DNA of 32,096 nucleotides from an uncultured delta proteobacterium (GTDB lineage: Bacteria > Myxococcota_A > Polyangia > Polyangiales > Polyangiaceae), in the NCBI GenBank assembly GCA_903892415.1, contig CAITIQ010000558.1, positions 1 through 32,096 of the forward strand, given 5' to 3'. The notes beneath the pieces are model-generated. The model was given only the letters and a program-made list of their open reading frames with translations. It did not search any database and was not told the DNA's origin. A program made the translations under genes and the position numbers. This document shows, piece by piece, positions 24,221-31,838 of the stretch (position 1 is its first letter; each line of letters begins with the position of its first letter).

Positions 24221-25336
24221 CTAGCCCCGTCGGCGCAGCTTGCTCAACGTCTCGCTGACGGCGTACTCCGCAGCTTCGATCGCGCCGGCCAAGTACCCCG
24301 GCTCGCTGCGGCTGGTCTCGCTTCCGGCCAGCGAGAGGTGCTCGCTCCATTCGACTGTGATCCACGGTTCTGCGCTTGGCGCGGGGTGCCCGCCGCCCAC
24401 GCGATCGTCGGGCGTGGCGGTGAGCGGGTCGGCGGCCCAATCCTTCAACAAGGTCGCTCGGGGAGTGCGAGCTTCGGGGCCGAACAACTTCGCTAGTTGC
24501 TCCACCGCGGCGCTGATGAGTGCCTCTCGGCCGATGGTCGCTCGCTGATCGGCGGGCACGCCGACGAAGCCGAACAGCGCAGCCTGGCCCGAGGCGGTGG
24601 TCGCATCGTGCAGCTCGACCAGCGGACCGACCATGCTCTGCGCGGTGCCGGAGAGACCATGCTCGCGCCAAAACGGCCGCTCGTAACAAGCGAAGAACTT
24701 GGCGTGCGGCGCCATCCAGGTGGCTGTCTCGCGCCAACGTCGAGCGGTCTCTGCTGCGAGCGACGGCGAGAAGCTGATGGTCGCGGCTAGAAGCCGCGGC
24801 GGCAATGCGAGGATCGCGTGGGCAGCGCGCACCGTCTGGGTTGCACCGTCCGCGTCGCGCAGTTCGAGCACGAGCGCCTCTCCGCTGCGAGCAACGCGCG
24901 TGACGCGGGTCTGCAAGTGGATAGCGTCTTCGGGGAGGCCCGCCGCAAGGGCCGTGATCAGCGCGCTGGTCCCGCCGGCGATGCGCATCGACTCCGGTTC
25001 CTGCGGCAGGCTGCGCAAGCGTCGCGGGGCTTCGCGCGACATGCGTTGGAACACGACGTCCCCGTCGCTGAATTGCGGGAAGACGCTGAGTCCGAGTTGC
25101 CGGACGAGCTCGCTCATCGCCGGCTGCGTGTTCGGCCAGAACCACGATGGCCCAAGGTCAAAGCCGTCCGCCGAAGGCTCGCCCAAGAGGTCTGCGGAGA
25201 GCACGCGCCCACCAAGTCGTTCACGCGCCTCGAACAGCTGGAAGTCGATGTCCGCCGCGTGCAGCAGCCGAGCCGCATGCAGACCCGAGAGCCCACCGCC
25301 CACGATCACGACCGAAGCCTCTCGCAGCTGTTTCAT
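24221..25336 (-). CDS. FAD-dependent amine oxidase-family protein
   Basis: The 371-residue product begins with the dinucleotide-binding motif VVIVGGGLSGLHAA (9-22). FEARERLGGRV near 35-45 then holds the ADP-ribose-binding Glu and the GG motif of the flavin amine oxidases. The block MRIAGGTSALITALAAGLP near 117-135 and the terminal LAGSETSRSEPGYLAGAIEA, matching the family's FAD-contacting C-terminus, complete the fold. At 371 residues it is shorter than most members (about 450), but no interior block seems missing. The oxidised substrate is unknown. It is divergent from the lipoprotein gene at 25478, with an AT-rich gap between them. Confidence 0.85.
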   Translation of the reverse strand: MKQLREASVVIVGGGLSGLHAARLLHAADIDFQLFEARERLGGRVLSADLLGEPSADGFDLGPSWFWPNTQPAMSELVRQLGLSVFPQFSDGDVVFQRMSREAPRRLRSLPQEPESMRIAGGTSALITALAAGLPEDAIHLQTRVTRVARSGEALVLELRDADGATQTVRAAHAILALPPRLLAATISFSPSLAAETARRWRETATWMAPHAKFFACYERPFWREHGLSGTAQSMVGPLVELHDATTASGQAALFGFVGVPADQRATIGREALISAAVEQLAKLFGPEARTPRATLLKDWAADPLTATPDDRVGGGHPAPSAEPWITVEWSEHLSLAGSETSRSEPGYLAGAIEAAEYAVSETLSKLRRRG

Positions 25337-25397
25337 GCTCGAGCCCTAGCACCACCTCGCGCTGCTCCCAAGAGAGGCGATGCCCGCGCCCCTCGGT

Positions 25398-25446
25398 CAA
25401 ATAGTACGTATAGGACGAACAATAGAGTACGGATCGTTCTGATAGA
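25398..25446. promoter_or_regulatory. AT-rich stretch in a divergent promoter region
   Basis: Within GC-rich surroundings, this stretch has near-repeats AATAGTACG and AATAGAGTACG and the palindrome TACGTA. It lies between the divergent starts at 25336 and 25478, so it probably holds promoter elements for both genes. I cannot fix -10/-35 boxes or a regulator. Confidence 0.25.
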
Positions 25447-25477
25447 CGGCAGCCTCGCGGGCGCTCATCGTTGGCTT

Positions 25478-26890
25478 ATGAGAAACCACATCTTGCTCTT
25501 ATCGCTCGGTCTCTTGCTCTCAGCTTGCGGTGCCGACGTGCTGGTCGATCCCCCGGAGGAGAGCCAAGCCGAGCCAGTGCCGGAGGAGCCTGTGGAACCG
25601 GTGGAGCCGTCGTCTCCGGCGGCTTTCTGCCCGAGCACTGCTTTCTCGGGCGACGCAGAGGACGCGCTGATCGTGCTAGCGGGCCCCGAGGGGGTCGAGC
25701 TCGTGCTGCGCGATGGTTCGAAGCGCAGCCTGGATCTCGGGCAGGTCGCAGCGCCGAACGACGAGCTGACCGTCTCCAACTCGCTCGCGCTCGGCGGGAA
25801 CCAAATCGCCGTGACGCACGTCGAGAACCGATGGTTGAACGACGAGCTGACGCAGAGCTTCCGCGTGCTCTGGTTCACCCGCGCGGGCGAGTTGCTCGCG
25901 GAGGAGTCGTCCGACCAGTCCCACTACGCGCTGGGTATCTCCGAGGATAACGTGACGCTGCTCCTCCGAGCCGAGCCGGAGCTCGGTGCCTCGACGTTGG
26001 TGTTGCGTGCGGAGGACGGGACCACGCGCGAGCTGCAAGACTTCGACGTCCATTCCTCGGTGATCGAGGGACGCTACGTCGCGGGCTATGATCCCGTCGC
26101 GCTGAGTTATGGCTTTCTCGACCTCGCGACAGGTGAGCGCCGACTGATCGGCGCCGGCGGCGAAGCGGCGCTGCTCTCGAGCGGCGGCTTTGCTTACCTT
26201 CTACCCGGCGACGATGCTCCGGTGTTCGTTCACGAGCGCCCGAGCGGCGCCGTAGAGACCACGCTCGACACAGTCCTTCCCGAGTCGGTCTGGATCGAGC
26301 GCGTGGAGAACGGCTCGGCGCTCTTGGTCGCTTATGGTGAGTCGCTTCCGCTCGCTTGGCATGTCAATCTGGCGTCGGGTGTCGTCACCGAGGTGCCCAA
26401 CTTTGGGCCGAATGGCGAGCCTGTGCTCGAGCACGCTTGTGGCGCACCGGCCTTTGCGCTGCTTCCGGATGGCTCGGTGTTGCGCGCTTTCCGCAGCGGA
26501 GGCGACGCCTTCGTTGCGGCGTTCGACGCGAGCAGTCAGTCGCTCACGCGCCTCGAGCCTACCTTCGGTGCACCGTTCGAGTTCAGCCTCAGCGCGGTGG
26601 CAGGCACCACGATGATCTCGGTGAGCGATCAGCAGAAGACCTTCTGCCCCATTAACGACTGGAACGACGCGCCTTCGCCGGGCAGCGTCCAAGGACGATC
26701 GCTCGCGCTCGTCCGCGGCGAGATTACCCACGTCTTCGAAGGTGTTTCGTACTGGGATTGGCAGCTCTCTCTCTCTGCCGACGGCACCTGTGCACTTGCC
26801 TACGACTCGCTCGGAAGCACGAGTGTGATCGATGTGATCAGCGGCAACCAGACCGAACTCGGCAACATGGTAGGCTCCTTCTTCAACTGA
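25478..26890 (+). CDS. Lipoprotein with beta-propeller-like repeats, unknown function
   Basis: From the ATG at 25478 the product has 470 residues. The frame is open further upstream, but there it lies across the amine oxidase gene. The signal peptide ends in LLSAC (Cys17). A Glu/Pro-rich linker follows. The remaining 400 residues show successive four-strand units with recurring hydrophobic-Gly-Asp patterns (VILAGPEGVELVLRDG, LVLRAEDGTTRELQDF, LDLATGERRLIGAGG). This suggests a beta-propeller or similar sheet-rich fold. No catalytic motif is recognised. It resembles the large group of myxobacterial surface lipoproteins with no known role. It ends 40 bases before the convergent COG0523 gene. Confidence 0.68.
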   Translation: MRNHILLLSLGLLLSACGADVLVDPPEESQAEPVPEEPVEPVEPSSPAAFCPSTAFSGDAEDALIVLAGPEGVELVLRDGSKRSLDLGQVAAPNDELTVSNSLALGGNQIAVTHVENRWLNDELTQSFRVLWFTRAGELLAEESSDQSHYALGISEDNVTLLLRAEPELGASTLVLRAEDGTTRELQDFDVHSSVIEGRYVAGYDPVALSYGFLDLATGERRLIGAGGEAALLSSGGFAYLLPGDDAPVFVHERPSGAVETTLDTVLPESVWIERVENGSALLVAYGESLPLAWHVNLASGVVTEVPNFGPNGEPVLEHACGAPAFALLPDGSVLRAFRSGGDAFVAAFDASSQSLTRLEPTFGAPFEFSLSAVAGTTMISVSDQQKTFCPINDWNDAPSPGSVQGRSLALVRGEITHVFEGVSYWDWQLSLSADGTCALAYDSLGSTSVIDVISGNQTELGNMVGSFFN

Positions 26891-26930
26891 GCTGCTGGCG
26901 CACGAGGGGGGCCTGCTGAAGTCAACAGAC

Positions 26931-28139
26931 TCAGCTTGGCGCGGCCGGCTCGCTAGCCCATGAAGGGAACGAATCGGGGAAGCGACTCCAGCCTTCGGGA
27001 CCAAGGAGCAGCTCCTCATCGGTGAGTAAGCAGCGGTCGAAGCCTGCGCGCAGCTCGGCCTCGTTCATCGCCATCCCGATCAGCACGAGCTCCTGTCGAC
27101 GATCCCCGTAGGGCTCACAAAAGTTTGTGTGAATTTCAGCCACGGCCTCGGCCGAGGTAGGCCACGAAGTAGCGGGGACCGCCGCCCACCAAAACCCAGC
27201 GCGGCTCGTACGACAGGCTGGACCAGCTTGCGACCAAGCCCCCACCTCGCTCATCCGCGTCGCTAACCAGAAGAACCCCTTGGAGCGGAGGACGCCAACC
27301 TACTCACTGGCAAAGAATGCGTGCAACCGCACCGGGTGGAAAGGCCTGCGTGCTCGGTACACAAAGCTACCGATGCCGTATTCCTCCGTCTCCGGCGTGT
27401 GGATGCCTGCGAGTTCCTTGGCCCAGCCGGCGTAGCTTGCAGCTTTGGCGTCGTCGAATAGACCGGTACCGATCAGCGCCTCCAGCGGAACGCGGCCGTG
27501 CGCAGCCCGCAACTGCCGCGCCTCAGGATTCAGTTGACGCAAGATGCCCTCGAGCCGCCTGAGCTCCGCCTCCGAAACGAGGTCCGCCTTCGAGATCACT
27601 AGCACGTTGGCAAACTCGACCTGATCGACGAGGAGATCGACGATCGCCCGCTCGTCCTCAGGGCCTAGTCCGATCCCGCGCGTGCGAAGATCGTCGGTGG
27701 AACCGTACTCACGCAAGAAGGTCGCTGCGTCGACTACGGTAACCATGGTGTCGAGCTTGGACACATCGGCCAGACTGAACCCCTGCTCGTCCCGAAACGA
27801 AAACGTCGCAGCTACCGGCATCGGCTCACCGATCCCTGTCGACTCGATCAGCAGGCTATCGAAGCGCCCCTCTGCGGCGAGACGCCGCACCTCGACCAGC
27901 AGGTCCTCTCGCAGCGTGCAACAAATGCAGCCGTTGGACATCTCGACCAGCTTCTCTTCTGTGCGCCCAAGCGCAGCCCCGCCGAGCTTCACCAGCTGCG
28001 CGTCGATGTTGACCTCACTCATGTCGTTGACGATGACCGCCACGCGACGGCCCTCTCGATTCGCGAGGATATGATTGAGCAGGGTTGTCTTCCCAGCGCC
28101 GAGAAACCCACTGAGTACCGTCACCGGCAGCCGCTGCAT
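26931..28139 (-). pseudogene. COG0523/CobW-family GTPase, zinc metallochaperone type, with an in-frame TAG at 27300-27302
   Basis: The ATG at 28139 has GGAGG four bases upstream. An ATG at 28157 is less good. The GTPase half (279 codons) has Walker A GFLGAGKTT (11-19), the metal-binding CICC (71-74), ESTGIGEP near 99-106 and SKAD as the guanine-specificity motif. It stops at a TAG right after HAFFASE. In the same frame, without a shift, the reading continues 122 codons (VGVLRSKGFFWLATR, then EPYGDRRQELVLIG and LRAGFDRCLLTDEEL) to a TGA at 26931. This is the CobW C-terminal domain in full. The two parts give about 402 codons, the usual length. A Trp codon TGG changed to TAG would explain it. 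Family members supply zinc to enzymes, often under Zur control. Confidence 0.88.
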
Positions 28140-28178
28140 GAAGCCTCCATCAAGCACGAGCGGTGACCCTCACACAAA

Positions 28179-28193
28179 CGCAACATAGTTGCA
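28179..28193. promoter_or_regulatory. Fur/Zur-type box candidate 1 of the metal-homeostasis cluster
   Basis: CGCAACA-T-AGTTGCA has 7-1-7 geometry with one mismatch at the edge and one at the centre-facing base. It lies 39 bases before the COG0523 ATG in the divergent region shared with the MerC-like gene. The right half AGTTGCA is identical in all the boxes of the window. Confidence 0.55.
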
Positions 28194-28212
28194 ACTGTAA
28201 CGGGAATCATCC

Positions 28213-28227
28213 TGCAACAGAGTTGCA
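28213..28227. promoter_or_regulatory. Fur/Zur-type box candidate 2 of the metal-homeostasis cluster
   Basis: TGCAACA-G-AGTTGCA has 7-1-7 geometry with one central mismatch. It lies 33 bases before the MerC-like start and 34 bases (centre to centre) from candidate 1. The two boxes could give one regulator control over both divergent genes. Confidence 0.58.
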
Positions 28228-28260
28228 ACGCCGCCTACCATCGCGTAGAAACAGAGGGCG

Positions 28261-28710
28261 ATGTCCGGTAACCACCAGCACAACCACGCGTGTGATTGCA
28301 CAGCCCATCGAGCCTCCACGACCAAGTCCGCCCCAGGGAACTCGGGTGCCTGGGCGGCGATCGTGCCGGTGCTGGCCTGCGCAGTTTGCCCCGCTTGTCT
28401 CACCACCTACGCGAAGCTCTTCTCGGTGCTCGGCGTCGGCTTCGGGCTGAGTGAGCTTGCGCACCTGGTTTTGTTGGTGATCGCACTTAGCCTGTCGATT
28501 GGAGTCAGCACCTGGCGCTCGTTGCGCACGCGCCGAATATGGCCAATGGGCATAGCCCTCACCGGCTCTGCGCTCGTCGCCACCGGCCACTTCGCCGGGG
28601 ACCTTCACGTGGTGGAGTGGGCAGGCGTCCTGCTGCTGCTCGTCGGCGGGCTCAGTGAACATTTTCGGCTGCGGAAAAAGCAGGCTGTGCTCGAACCGGT
28701 AGCGGGCTAG
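28261..28710 (+). CDS. MerC-like integral membrane protein
   Basis: The 149-residue product opens with a His/Cys-rich tail (HQHNHACDCTAH) that can bind metal ions. It then has four membrane segments, the first bearing CAVCPAC, the paired-cysteine signature of the MerC mercury-transport family. GAGGG lies just before the ATG. In many proteobacteria, MerC-like proteins of this kind lie beside COG0523 GTPases and zinc-responsive genes rather than mer operons. No merR, merA, merT or merP gene is seen here. I infer a role in zinc or another soft-metal ion, not mercury. It is divergent from the COG0523 gene, with two palindromes between the starts. Confidence 0.78.
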   Translation: MSGNHQHNHACDCTAHRASTTKSAPGNSGAWAAIVPVLACAVCPACLTTYAKLFSVLGVGFGLSELAHLVLLVIALSLSIGVSTWRSLRTRRIWPMGIALTGSALVATGHFAGDLHVVEWAGVLLLLVGGLSEHFRLRKKQAVLEPVAG

Positions 28711-28731
28711 CTCAGCAAGAAGCAACGCAAA

Positions 28732-28746
28732 TGCAACTCAGTTGCA
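28732..28746. promoter_or_regulatory. Fur/Zur-type box candidate 3, perfect palindrome upstream of DUF1826 gene
   Basis: TGCAACT-C-AGTTGCA is a perfect 7-1-7 dyad, extended by one base on each side (ATGCAACTCAGTTGCAT, 28731-28747). It lies between the MerC-like stop and the DUF1826 start, 31 bases before that ATG. It suggests that the DUF1826 gene and those after it have their own regulated promoter. Confidence 0.65.
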
Positions 28747-28776
28747 TCTGAGGCGACGCTGATCTAGAAGCCTGGC

Positions 28777-29427
28777 ATGCAGGTTCAAGGGCTAGAACAA
28801 GCTGGCTGGAGGTCGAGTTCCCACGTCAACGTCCTCGAGCAGCTTCGTCGCAGCGAGGTCAGCTTGGTGTCATGGCGCCGTTCACTCCCGCCCATGCTGG
28901 CCGAGCAGCTCACGACCTGGGACAGCCGTTACCCGGCGGAGTTTGACCGCATCCTCTCGTTACCGAACTACGACCTCTCGGCTGCCACGCACGGGCTGCC
29001 GGATTCGGCGCGAGCGTGGCTGACGCTAGACATTGCGCTCCTACTCGCGCGCCTCGCAGGGCTCGCCGACGCGCGCCAACTGCGCGTTTCGTTCGGCGCG
29101 GTCCGAGCCGACCAATGCCCGAAGTATCACGTCGATTATCTGCGCTACCGCCTGATCACGACCTACCTCGGGCCGGGAACGGAGTGGCTTCCCGACAGCG
29201 CAGTCCGACAAGACGCGCTCGACCATTCGGCGGAGTGCCCGTGCGATGCAAACAAGGAGATTGTGCGCGACGCTCGAGCTGTGCGACACGCGGTGGCTGG
29301 CGAGGTCCTGGTGATGAAGGGTGGACGTCATCCGAGCAGCCGCGGAGCCGTGCATCGCTCACCTCCAATAGAGGCCAGCGGCCGCATTCGCGTGGTGTTG
29401 ATCGCGAGCACGGTGGACGACTCGTGA
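28777..29427 (+). CDS. DUF1826 family protein
   Basis: The 216-residue product has the DUF1826 signature: CPKYHVDYLRYRLITTYLGPGTEWL around residues 114-138, with the His and Asp expected in the family, and a C-terminal GGRHPSSRGAVHRSPP block. A further Cys pair (ECPCD) near 151 could bind a metal ion. The biochemical role is unknown. From comparative genomics, DUF1826 genes are known neighbours of COG0523 GTPases and are predicted to be under Zur control, as the perfect palindrome 31 bases upstream suggests here. The Hx(n)H arrangement is reminiscent of 2-oxoglutarate/Fe(II) oxygenase-like folds, but that is a guess. The nickel/cobalt-permease-like gene follows after 34 bases. Confidence 0.82.
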   Translation: MQVQGLEQAGWRSSSHVNVLEQLRRSEVSLVSWRRSLPPMLAEQLTTWDSRYPAEFDRILSLPNYDLSAATHGLPDSARAWLTLDIALLLARLAGLADARQLRVSFGAVRADQCPKYHVDYLRYRLITTYLGPGTEWLPDSAVRQDALDHSAECPCDANKEIVRDARAVRHAVAGEVLVMKGGRHPSSRGAVHRSPPIEASGRIRVVLIASTVDDS

Positions 29428-29461
29428 GCTCGAGCTCGCAAGGCCCGAGGCGCGCACCGCG

Positions 29462-30085
29462 ATGAGCAACTGGTCCATATTGCTGCTTGGCATTGGCCTT
29501 GGCCTGCGACACGCCACCGACGCGGACCACGTGGTGGTGGTCTCTGCGCTGGTACAACGAGAGCCCGGACTGTGGAAAGCCGCCCGTATCGCTGCTCTTT
29601 GGGGTGCTGGCCATACCGTCGCTTTCCTAGCCTTGGGGCTGCTGATCGTACTCGCCGAGTTGCGCGTCCCTGAGGCCTTCGAGCTCGTCGCGGAGCTGCT
29701 CGTCGCGCTGATGCTGATCGGCTTTGGCGCTTGGCACCTGGTGCGCGGAGTTCGTGAAGAATCCGTCCCATCGCTGGGCCGCACTACCGCACGGCCGTTG
29801 ATCATTGGGCTTGTGCATGGGCTAGCCGGCTCCGCGGGGATTGCCCTGCTAGCCGCTACCACGATCGGGTCCCGCTCGTTGGCTGTTGCCTACCTCGCGC
29901 TGGTCGCGCTGGGTACCGTGCTCGGCATGGTAGCGCTGACCGTCGCGATGTCTCGCCCGGTGAGCTGGACGATGCAAAGGCCGGGTCGCTTGAAGCACGC
30001 AGTCACCTCGCTCGCCGCCCTGTTGAGCATGGGACTCGGCGCGACGGTGCTGCTGCGAATGGTGGTCGGCCAAGAAGGCCCGTGA
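29462..30085 (+). CDS. NiCoT/UreH/HupE-like metal permease
   Basis: The 207-residue product has six or so membrane helices. Its first helix ends in RHATDADHV, the HX4DH-type metal-binding signature of the nickel/cobalt transporter superfamily. LVHGLAGSAG in the middle is a second conserved loop. It is shorter than classical eight-helix NiCoT permeases and nearer to the UreH-like group. The transported ion could be nickel, cobalt or, given its neighbours, zinc. This cannot be read from the sequence. It follows the DUF1826 gene by 34 bases and probably shares its promoter. The ATG at 29462 has only a weak upstream GAGG. Confidence 0.8.
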   Translation: MSNWSILLLGIGLGLRHATDADHVVVVSALVQREPGLWKAARIAALWGAGHTVAFLALGLLIVLAELRVPEAFELVAELLVALMLIGFGAWHLVRGVREESVPSLGRTTARPLIIGLVHGLAGSAGIALLAATTIGSRSLAVAYLALVALGTVLGMVALTVAMSRPVSWTMQRPGRLKHAVTSLAALLSMGLGATVLLRMVVGQEGP

Positions 30086-30184
30086 GGGCCCGCCTGCGCT
30101 TGTTGGTCCGTTGAAGAAGGCGCCCACCTTGGCGCATCGTTCGCGCTGGGCTGTGCGTCATCGACGCGTTAGTACGGGGCCCGC

Positions 30185-30967
30185 ATGTCTAAGCCCGACC
30201 GAAGGCATTCAACTCCGCATGGTCGCGTCGCGCTGGTGCTCACGCTCGCTGGCGTGGGTTCGGCGCTCTTGCTGATCCCTTATCTGCGCGAGCTGATGCC
30301 GGTGCTCCTCGCGCAGATCGATCGAGAATCCCCGATCCCTTTGCCGTTGATCATCGTGCTGCAGACCGGTCTTTACTTCACGTTCGGCTCCTGGCTCGGC
30401 CTTCGAGCTGGCTACGCCCTTGGCTTGGACGCCCCGTGGCTGCGCGCACTGGTGTACCGCAAGGCGCTGCCCCAAGGAGGGTGCCGCAGCTTGGGCTTGT
30501 CGGCGCTGCTTGGGCTCGGGCTCGGCACGCTGGCGCTCGGTTTCACGACCTTGGTGTTGCCGCTGCTGCCGTATACGAGCCAGCCGTTGCCTCAAGGACT
30601 GCCACGTTGGAAATGCTTTCTCGCCTCGTTTTACGGCGGTATCGGTGAGGAGATCTTTAGTCGCTTGATCGTGATGACGCTGCTGGTTTGGGTGCTCGCC
30701 AAAGTCTTCAGCCGTGCCCAAGCAAGAGCTCCGAGCTGGGTCTACGCCGTATCAGCCATGCTTGCTGGCGCTATCTTTGCCGCTGGCCACCTCGGCGCCG
30801 CCGCGCAGCTGTGGCCGCTCACGCCGCTCGTGCTCGTCTACGTGATGGTCGCAAACATGATCGTCGGCGTGCCGTTGGGTTTCGTTTTCTGGAAGCGTGG
30901 TCTCGAGGCGACGATGGTGGCGCATTTCTGCGCGGATATGGTGTTGCACGTGATCGCCGCAAACTGA
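30185..30967 (+). CDS. CPBP-family (CAAX-type) intramembrane metalloprotease
   Basis: The 260-residue product has about seven membrane segments. It carries the CPBP motifs: GEEIFSRL (EExxxR) near residue 157, FAAGHLGAA with the second metal-ligand His near 202, and HFCADMVLH near the C-terminus. Bacterial members act in bacteriocin immunity, membrane-protein processing or unknown functions. No bacteriocin gene is nearby. It lies 99 bases after the permease gene on the same strand, so membership in the metal operon is possible but not certain. The gene is convergent with a lipoprotein gene, with 15 bases between the stops. Confidence 0.85.
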   Translation: MSKPDRRHSTPHGRVALVLTLAGVGSALLLIPYLRELMPVLLAQIDRESPIPLPLIIVLQTGLYFTFGSWLGLRAGYALGLDAPWLRALVYRKALPQGGCRSLGLSALLGLGLGTLALGFTTLVLPLLPYTSQPLPQGLPRWKCFLASFYGGIGEEIFSRLIVMTLLVWVLAKVFSRAQARAPSWVYAVSAMLAGAIFAAGHLGAAAQLWPLTPLVLVYVMVANMIVGVPLGFVFWKRGLEATMVAHFCADMVLHVIAAN

Positions 30968-30982
30968 GCGCTCCGCCGCGAC

Positions 30983-31720
30983 TCACGGGCCTTGGCGCAG
31001 CACCGTATATGCCTCGCTCTCGGTGAAGTCGTAGAGGTTCCGTACGTCGACGTTCGTTAGCTGGAAGGAGTGCGCCGTACCGAAGGTCACGGTCTGCGAT
31101 TCACTCGGTAGGACCGTGATGTCGTCGACGATCAGCTTCCGGACGTCGTAGTCGTCACCGTCGGCTTGGCAGCCCGCCACGCTGGCTGTCGAAAATTCGA
31201 ACGGCCCCTCGCCGTCGGTCTGTACGTACAGCCACGGGTCGGAGTCGCTTGCGATCGGGTTCTCGAGTCCCGACCAGCTGGGAAGGTTCTCCAGCAAGAG
31301 CGAATGGGGCGACTCGCTCGAGCTGTCATCAAAGGTCAGCTGGACCAGCAGGCCGCTCGGCAGGCTGAACTCCACGCCGGGCACAGCGACGGTGATGGTA
31401 TGCAGCGTATCCTCGCTGCAGTCGGCGTTCGGTGGACAGGTATCGAGCTGCCACGAGCCCGGCGCGAGTTCGGTGAGTATGCCGCTCAGCTCGAGGTGCG
31501 TATCAACGTGCTCCGTGACGCCGTCCACAATGAAGGTCAGCTCCGTCGTGTCACAGCCGAGCGGGGAGCTGCCGCCTTCTTCGCCGCCTCCTTCTCCAGC
31601 GCCACCTTCTCCGGCGCCACCCTCCGCGCCGGAGCCGCCACCGCCGTCAGCGCTGTCGATCGTCGTCTCACAGCCCGTCAGCGCCAACACCAAACCGCCT
31701 GCAATCATCCAACGCTTCAT
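30983..31720 (-). CDS. Lipoprotein with Gly/Glu-rich linker, unknown function
   Basis: From the ATG at 31720 the product has 245 residues. The signal peptide ends in a good lipobox (LTGC, Cys17). The frame is open back to 31777, but that adds a non-signal stretch. A low-complexity linker of Gly, Glu and Ser (GAEGGAGEGGAGEGGGEEGG) is typical of Polyangiales lipoproteins. A beta-rich domain with three Cys pairs follows (CDTTELTFIVDG, DTCPPNADC), then SLLLENLPSWSGLEN. The family is not recognised. A long inverted repeat, 31752-31785, precedes the start. Confidence 0.7.
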   Translation of the reverse strand: MKRWMIAGGLVLALTGCETTIDSADGGGGSGAEGGAGEGGAGEGGGEEGGSSPLGCDTTELTFIVDGVTEHVDTHLELSGILTELAPGSWQLDTCPPNADCSEDTLHTITVAVPGVEFSLPSGLLVQLTFDDSSSESPHSLLLENLPSWSGLENPIASDSDPWLYVQTDGEGPFEFSTASVAGCQADGDDYDVRKLIVDDITVLPSESQTVTFGTAHSFQLTNVDVRNLYDFTESEAYTVLRQGP

Positions 31721-31751
31721 GATGATTCGCGCCTTAGCAGAAGCTGGGCCA

Positions 31752-31785
31752 ATGGGTGATTGCGCGTAAATTCTCAATCACCCAT
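31752..31785. promoter_or_regulatory. 11-bp inverted repeat upstream of the lipoprotein gene
   Basis: ATGGGTGATTG (31752-31762) and CAATCACCCAT (31775-31785) are a perfect dyad around a 12-base AT-rich spacer. It lies 32 bases upstream of the lipoprotein ATG on the minus strand. It could be an operator over the promoter or a stem in the 5' leader. No regulator gene is adjacent. Confidence 0.55.
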
Positions 31786-31838
31786 CGCTCGGGCGTGCCG
31801 GATTGGGCCGCGGGCAGTGAGCCCTTACTCCTTACTCC

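Noticed and set aside
24818..25477. Upstream extension of the lipoprotein frame
   Set aside because: It runs antisense through the amine oxidase gene; the signal peptide and lipobox fix the start at 25478.
27116..27129. CACAAA-AG-TTTGTG dyad
   Set aside because: It lies inside the coding sequence of the CobW C-terminal domain and the codons there are family-like, so it is probably chance.
27300..27302. Recoding of TAG as a special amino acid
   Set aside because: No pyrrolysine genes or suppressor tRNA are visible, and a single mutation or sequence error is simpler.
28261..28710. Mercury-resistance operon
   Set aside because: Only a MerC-like gene is present; merR, merT, merP and merA are absent, and the neighbours point to zinc.
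31560..31650. Short tandem-like repeats rich in CCTTCTCC and CGCC
   Set aside because: They encode the Gly/Glu-rich linker of the lipoprotein and are explained by the protein.
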